This document shows, one piece after another, positions 47,958 to 52,107 of a DNA stretch of 52,107 nt. The notes below the pieces were generated by a model. It worked only from the letters and a program-made list of their open reading frames with translations, was not told where the DNA came from and did no database searches. How positions within the stretch are numbered: the stretch's first letter is position 1; the number at the start of each line of letters is the position of its first letter. The stretch spans positions 1 to 52,107 of IMG/VR virus record IMGVR_UViG_3300029448_000059; one strand, 5' to 3'. Source of the stretch: a virus. The position numbers and the translations under genes are program-made.

Positions 47958-48560
47958 ATGAAATTAAATTTAATATTAAGTTTTACTGTTTTACTATTAT
48001 TACTAGTAGGATGTCTTCCGGAAGATATATATGTCGAAGAAGAATTCTTATATGAAGGTAGATATCAACCCGAAGCATTAATGGTGTTTCCTACCGGTAA
48101 AGATGATAATGGATTCTATCATGTCGATCTAGATTGGAATAGAGAATATTATCCTTATTTTAATGTAGATGTAGAAGCAGATAAATTAGCTAGAGATGAA
48201 AGTATTATCTCTGCTAGATTTGATACCGATACCTATTGGGTGATTGAAGACTCAATTGCGTTTACTATTCCTCTATATTCTCCTTTTTTAGGGCTACAAA
48301 CTTTTCAAGGTACTCCTATTCCGGTTAGAGATACTATAGTTTACTTAAATCAATTTAAAGGTACTGTTTTACCAGTAGTTCAAAACAATACACGTATTTA
48401 CTTTAAAGAGAATCAAACCAATTATACCTCAAGAAGAGTAGTAGGTCCATTCCCTCCAGAATTAATTGGAGATACTATTACTTTGCATATGAAAGTTACG
48501 TGGGAGTATAGAGATACTTTTATTGATAGAGAATTTGTTGAAAAATTTATAGTAAAATAG
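47958..48560 (+). CDS. Putative lipoprotein
   Basis: This 200-residue protein has a type II signal peptide ending LLVGC at about residue 19, followed by LPEDIYVEEE, an acidic stretch that may help surface export in Bacteroidetes. The mature part is beta-rich (VEADKLARDESIISARFD, YSPFLGLQTFQGTPIPV). It resembles adhesin- or DUF1735-like outer-membrane lipoproteins only loosely. Strong early-type promoter, so it would be made early, perhaps for exclusion of other phages. Confidence 0.7.
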   Translation: MKLNLILSFTVLLLLLVGCLPEDIYVEEEFLYEGRYQPEALMVFPTGKDDNGFYHVDLDWNREYYPYFNVDVEADKLARDESIISARFDTDTYWVIEDSIAFTIPLYSPFLGLQTFQGTPIPVRDTIVYLNQFKGTVLPVVQNNTRIYFKENQTNYTSRRVVGPFPPELIGDTITLHMKVTWEYRDTFIDREFVEKFIVK

Positions 48561-48676
48561 TTGATTCTTTGAAATATTATTATTATCTTATAGATATTAT
48601 ATATAAAGATATATAAATTAATATTAATAATATAGTAATATAAAAATATATATAATTAATAAATAAAATAAGATTT

Positions 48677-49411
48677 ATGTCATTATCGGCGGAACAAATA
48701 CAATCAAATTACAAGAAGCATTTCAAGATTATTGATACTTACTTAGGAGACCGTAAGGACTCCGTCAAAGATATGCTTAAACATATGGAGGAGATCTATA
48801 TTATGGCTCCTGCTAGTGGTAAGACTTGGTTTCATAATGCATTTGCAGGTGGGTATGTCGATCATGTTAATAGAGTTGTGGAATATGCAGTGAAGCAGTC
48901 TAGGTTATACGAAGAGATGGGTGGTTTGATAGACTACACCGAAGAGGAACTTGTCTTTGCTGCATTATTCCATGATTTAGGTAAGTTAGGAGATGGAGAT
49001 TCACCTAATTATATCCCTCAGACTGATAAATGGCGTCAAGATAAGCTTTCAGAGATGTATACTTATAACTCAGAACTAGATTTTATGCTTATTCCAGACC
49101 GTTCTCTATTTATTTTACAGAAATTTGGTATAAAAGTAAGTCAAAAGGAGTTTTTAGCTATAAGATGTCATGATGGAGTGTTTGATAAAGCGAATGAAGC
49201 ATACTTTTTCAGTAACGTTGAGTCTTCTAGACAAAAAACCTCTATTATATCAGTACTACACACTGCTGACTTCCTTGCCTCCAAGGTAGAATACGATATT
49301 TGGAAGAAAAACGGCGGTACTTCCCAACCTAAACGTCCTAAAACCACTTCCTCCACAGGAAAGTCAGTAAAATCTTCAGAAGGGCTATCAAATATACTTA
49401 AAAATCTTTAA
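48677..49411 (+). CDS. HD-domain phosphohydrolase
   Basis: This 244-residue protein has GGYVDHVNRVVEYAV (first His), FAALFHDLGKLGDG (HD pair) near residue 99, and LHTADFLASKVEYD (last Asp): the four HD ligands in order. IRCHDGVFDK adds a His. Substrate could be a nucleotide or cyclic nucleotide. The gene follows an extremely AT-rich 116-bp leader. Immediately upstream of structural and sigma genes. Confidence 0.84.
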   Translation: MSLSAEQIQSNYKKHFKIIDTYLGDRKDSVKDMLKHMEEIYIMAPASGKTWFHNAFAGGYVDHVNRVVEYAVKQSRLYEEMGGLIDYTEEELVFAALFHDLGKLGDGDSPNYIPQTDKWRQDKLSEMYTYNSELDFMLIPDRSLFILQKFGIKVSQKEFLAIRCHDGVFDKANEAYFFSNVESSRQKTSIISVLHTADFLASKVEYDIWKKNGGTSQPKRPKTTSSTGKSVKSSEGLSNILKNL

Positions 49412-49732
49412 ATGACAATAAATCCAGTACTTTTTTCCGGAATAGTTGTAGTTTTAGTTGCTTTATTAATTATTCTAGTTTATATTATAAATAACCTTCT
49501 TAAAAAGGTAGAGTTATACGAAGATATCATAGAAGATCAAACGAAATATCTAAATAAACTATCTACTACAGTTAAAGAAGGTGATAAACACCTTAAAACA
49601 CTTGACGAACGAGGGGTCTTTCAGTCAGACGACGAAATAGGTGAATTTTTTAACCAATTGAAAGAAGTTCAATCAGAGCTTAATAAATTTAAGCTACCCC
49701 TAAACTATGGCAAGGAAGAAATCCAAAGCTAA
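49412..49732 (+). CDS. Membrane-anchored coiled-coil protein
   Basis: This 106-residue protein has one N-terminal transmembrane helix (residues 7-28, SGIVVVLVALLIILVYII) followed by a charged coiled coil. It abuts the HD gene stop and overlaps the sigma gene by 26 bp. It could tether a complex to the membrane; no family recognised. Confidence 0.68.
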   Translation: MTINPVLFSGIVVVLVALLIILVYIINNLLKKVELYEDIIEDQTKYLNKLSTTVKEGDKHLKTLDERGVFQSDDEIGEFFNQLKEVQSELNKFKLPLNYGKEEIQS

Positions 49733-50435
49733 TTACTTTACAGCGGAGACCGAAGAGTACATTAAGAAATACAATATATCAACAGACATAGAATACAGAA
49801 ATAAGATATTTACTGATCATATTTACTATCCTTTCTATAAACTTGTTGAAAATATCATTCACACCTTTAAGTTTTACTACACAGATGTCGAACAAATCGA
49901 AGATCTTAAGCATGAAGTAGTAACTGTTCTATTAGAAGAGAAGATAATGAAGTTTGATCCTACTAATGGAGCAAAAGCATACTCTTACTTCGGCACAATA
50001 GTGAAAAGGTGGTTGATAAACTATAACAACAAGAACTACAAAAAACTTCTACAGAACGAATCTACCCCAGACAGCTTTGCACTAAACGTTCCCTCCTATA
50101 TGATAGTAGGAGATCCAGAATTAGACTATGAAGGAGCTATTTCCCTCGGAACCTATATAGACATATGGGTAAGCCAGACTTATGTTAAACTTGACGAACT
50201 ATTTTTAAAAGATTCCGAAAAGAGAATCGCAGATGCAATATTGACTATCTTTAAAAAAAGAAGTGACTTAGAAATATTTAAGAAAAAAGCACTTTACATT
50301 TACATTAGAGAGATGACGGACTGTGAAACTCCTCAACTTACTAGAGTAATATCAACACTTAAGAAGAATTTTTACGAAGGGTATTTAGAATTATACGATA
50401 GAGGAGTATTAGTGCCTAACTTAAATAATAAGTAA
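49707..50435 (+). CDS. T4 gp55-like late sigma factor
   Basis: This 242-residue protein has EDLKHEVVTVLLEEKIMKFD, AYSYFGTIVKRWLINYNNKNYKK as the sigma region-2-like core (helix with aromatic and basic residues), and a helical C-terminal half. This matches the gp55 family of T4-like phages, which redirects host RNA polymerase to late promoters together with the sliding clamp. It may recognise the CTATTTATTA box found upstream of late-looking genes here. Overlaps the upstream gene by 26 bp. Confidence 0.75.
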   Translation: MARKKSKANYFTAETEEYIKKYNISTDIEYRNKIFTDHIYYPFYKLVENIIHTFKFYYTDVEQIEDLKHEVVTVLLEEKIMKFDPTNGAKAYSYFGTIVKRWLINYNNKNYKKLLQNESTPDSFALNVPSYMIVGDPELDYEGAISLGTYIDIWVSQTYVKLDELFLKDSEKRIADAILTIFKKRSDLEIFKKKALYIYIREMTDCETPQLTRVISTLKKNFYEGYLELYDRGVLVPNLNNK

Positions 50436-50439
50436 GTAA

Positions 50440-50449
50440 CTATTTATTA
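50440..50449 (+). promoter_or_regulatory. Candidate late-type promoter box CTATTTATTA
   Basis: Exact decamer directly after the sigma gene stop and 10 bp upstream of the ATG at 50460, in front of the baseplate genes. Confidence 0.5.
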
Positions 50450-50459
50450 TTAAAATATT

Positions 50460-50816
50460 ATGAGTTTAGATAAAGAAATATTCAATGGTAAGACTCTATC
50501 TGACCTCTTTAGTGAGATTCATGTTAATTCTACTAATACCAGAGTTCAAGTAAAAGGCCTGATTGGTGAGCTTAAACCTCTTATTGAAAACATAGGAGAT
50601 GCTACTCTTATCGTTCCTATGATAAAAGAGTATATGGAGATAGGAGTAAAGAACGATGAAGCTTTAATTAAACTAGCGACGATCATACAACGTATAGAAA
50701 CAGCGCAAACTAAAGATGGAACAGGTGAATTTGATTTTTCTGATTTACAAGACCTGCTAGAAGAGTCAGCTGAATTAGAAAAAGAAGTAAAAGAGGAACC
50801 AAAGGAGGAAGAATAA
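50460..50816 (+). CDS. Hypothetical acidic protein upstream of baseplate gene
   Basis: This 118-residue all-helical protein has a highly acidic tail (LEKEVKEEPKEEE). A late-type box precedes it and the baseplate gene follows after 1 bp. Possibly a chaperone or small structural protein; a gp33-like co-activator is conceivable but no motif supports it. Confidence 0.7.
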   Translation: MSLDKEIFNGKTLSDLFSEIHVNSTNTRVQVKGLIGELKPLIENIGDATLIVPMIKEYMEIGVKNDEALIKLATIIQRIETAQTKDGTGEFDFSDLQDLLEESAELEKEVKEEPKEEE

Positions 50817-50817
50817 T

Positions 50818-51963
50818 ATGTCTGATAATAAGATCTTAGCATCTGTAGCAAGAGTTGTAGATGTAATTATTGATGAAGCTCACCCATTCTTTAGATCATA
50901 CGGTGATATTGGAGCTATCAGATACAGGCTACTAGATTCTTCAGGTAAAGAAAGTGATTTAAAGTCTTTAGATTTAGCTTATCCTATGGACCGTAACATA
51001 TTTAGCTTTCCTTTAGCTGGTGAAGTAGTTCAATTATTTATAGGTCCTAAAGCTCAAGACGTTGTTGATATAGCTGATACCCCTAAAGTATATTACGGAT
51101 CTTCTATAGCTATATGGAACCACCCTCATTACAATGCTCATCCAGACCCTGGACTTAGAGTAGGAAATCCAGACCCAGGACCAGGAGTAGTAGAAAGAGG
51201 TGATATATATCCAATGCTTCCTTTTATGGGAGACGTACTTATAGAAGGTAGACACGGTCAGTCTATAAGAATGACTGGAGTAAGAGCGAATCAACAACCT
51301 TTGGTTAATGATCAAAATAACGGTAAACCTTTGACCATTATAAGAAACGGACAAAAGGAAAGCTCTCAATCCGAACTTGATGCTGATGGGTATACCCCTC
51401 AAGTTGAAGATATAAACAACGATCGTACCTCTATCTATTTAACATCAGATCATGTTATCCCTTTAGTCCCATCAAGTGAAGAAAGAGGATCATTTTTAAA
51501 CTTCGGACCGTTAAACACTGAGATATATAGAGGAGCTCAAGCTATAGTACAATCTGACAGAGTAGTTTTAAACGCACGAGAAGAAAGCATATTGCTTAAC
51601 GCTAAAGAGCATATATCTTTAAGCTCCACCAACACTCATATAGACGGTGAAGAAAGAATAGTTTTTAATGCCCCTAAAATATTCCTCGGTACACAAGCAT
51701 ATAAAATTAGAAACGCCCCAAGAAGAGATGGCCCATCTGAAGACGTTCAGCAACCAGCTGTATTAGGTGGAGTAGCAGAAGCTATACTTTTAGATATGTT
51801 AGAAGCTTTACGTGAACTTATAGAACAGCTTAGTACTCCTGAAGTACCGGATGTATGGATACCTGGAGTAGTAAAAACAGCAGAATCAGTTAAAGAACTT
51901 GTAGAAGGAATTGAAACAAGAGTACTTACTGAGTTAAAATCCAAAAAAGTCTTTATAGAATAA
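50818..51963 (+). CDS. Baseplate hub/spike protein, gp5-like
   Basis: This 381-residue protein has an N-terminal OB-fold-like region (ILASVARVVDVIIDEAHPF, then FSFPLAGEVVQLFIGPK). A C-terminal repeat of short strands (DRVVLNAREESILLNAKEHISLS..., IVFNAPKIFLG) has the eight-residue spacing typical of the triple-stranded beta-helix of T4 gp5/VgrG spikes. A helical tail follows. The lysozyme insert of T4 gp5 is absent, as in many marine relatives. Overlaps the next ATG by one base. Confidence 0.76.
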   Translation: MSDNKILASVARVVDVIIDEAHPFFRSYGDIGAIRYRLLDSSGKESDLKSLDLAYPMDRNIFSFPLAGEVVQLFIGPKAQDVVDIADTPKVYYGSSIAIWNHPHYNAHPDPGLRVGNPDPGPGVVERGDIYPMLPFMGDVLIEGRHGQSIRMTGVRANQQPLVNDQNNGKPLTIIRNGQKESSQSELDADGYTPQVEDINNDRTSIYLTSDHVIPLVPSSEERGSFLNFGPLNTEIYRGAQAIVQSDRVVLNAREESILLNAKEHISLSSTNTHIDGEERIVFNAPKIFLGTQAYKIRNAPRRDGPSEDVQQPAVLGGVAEAILLDMLEALRELIEQLSTPEVPDVWIPGVVKTAESVKELVEGIETRVLTELKSKKVFIE

Positions 51964-52107
51964 TGGGTACATATTTAAAAATACAAGAAGATAAACTCAA
52001 AGAACAGATATCCAAGCAACTTGGTAAGCTTAAAGGGGTGATAAAAAATAAAGCTAAGCTTGCAATGAGAACCCTTATACGTAAGTTTAAACAAAGAGCT
52101 ATTGAAA
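51963..52107 (+). CDS. Probable baseplate/tail protein, 3' incomplete
   Basis: 48 codons are visible before the window ends. The visible part is a basic amphipathic helix (MGTYLKIQEDKLKEQISKQL...). It starts on the stop codon of the hub gene (TAATG), so it belongs to the structural operon. Function cannot be assigned from this fragment. Confidence 0.6.
   Translation, partial: MGTYLKIQEDKLKEQISKQLGKLKGVIKNKAKLAMRTLIRKFKQRAIE

Overview
This is a fragment of a large, AT-rich, tailed-phage genome, open at both ends, probably a T4-like myovirus infecting a marine Flavobacteriia/Bacteroidetes host. Phage evidence: tightly packed, mostly single-strand genes with ATGA/TAATG overlaps; a baseplate hub/spike protein (50.8 kb), a gp55-like late sigma factor (49.7 kb), a tail-fibre-like coiled coil (window start), a holin/endolysin/spanin cassette (8.3-9.9 kb), an HNH homing-type endonuclease and an initiator-type tRNA. 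Bacteroidetes evidence: about a dozen promoters of the form TTG-N20-TATATTTA, close to the Bacteroidetes -33 TTG / -7 TAnnTTTG type, and a lipoprotein with a CSKDE surface-export signal.

Layout. 0-4.8 kb: end of a fibre-like protein, small genes, a prolyl-hydroxylase-like 2OG oxygenase, a zinc ribbon, small membrane proteins and four intrinsic terminators. 4.8-8.0 kb: envelope proteins (outer-membrane beta-barrel-like protein, surface lipoprotein, exported cysteine-less thioredoxin-like protein, MscS-like mini-protein). 8.3-11.0 kb: lysis genes and a conserved phage membrane protein. 11.1-12.7 kb: Nmad1/DUF1599 protein, PD-(D/E)XK nuclease and a small regulator-like protein. 12.7-25.6 kb: a continuous glycan operon with many glycosyltransferases, an FkbM methyltransferase, a split HldE, a HAD phosphatase, a cupin, HldD, a GT9 heptosyltransferase, a GalE-like epimerase and a short UDP-sugar dehydrogenase. 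25.6-32.7 kb: small genes, a degenerate HNH protein, a lysozyme-like protein, DUF932 and an HNH endonuclease. 32.7-34.6 kb: a large protein ending in a Hint (intein-like) domain. 34.7-37.2 kb: three Fe(II)/2OG oxygenases and a sulfotransferase. 37.2-40.4 kb: tRNA-fMet, zinc-binding proteins and a papain-like protein. 40.4-43.2 kb: an intact glycine decarboxylase (gcvP). 43.2-45.4 kb: an unusual region of tiny membrane peptides, a 438-bp non-coding stretch and the only minus-strand operon. 45.4-48.6 kb: two SGNH-hydrolase-like proteins and a lipoprotein. 48.7-52.1 kb: HD-domain protein, gp55-like sigma and baseplate genes.

How it may work together (inference). Small early-type genes carry host-like promoters, often with a conserved AAAGGTTATG start context. 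Genes that look late or structural are preceded by a different box, CTATTTATTA, a candidate target of the gp55-like sigma. The glycan operon could make ADP-heptose and uronic-acid-type sugars and attach them to an unknown acceptor (virion protein, host envelope or DNA). GcvP could redirect glycine into one-carbon units for nucleotide synthesis. The best candidates for something new are the gcvP gene, the ADP-heptose module, the Hint-tailed protein with a possible second degenerate Hint repeat, the two-class promoter system and the minus-strand mini-operon.
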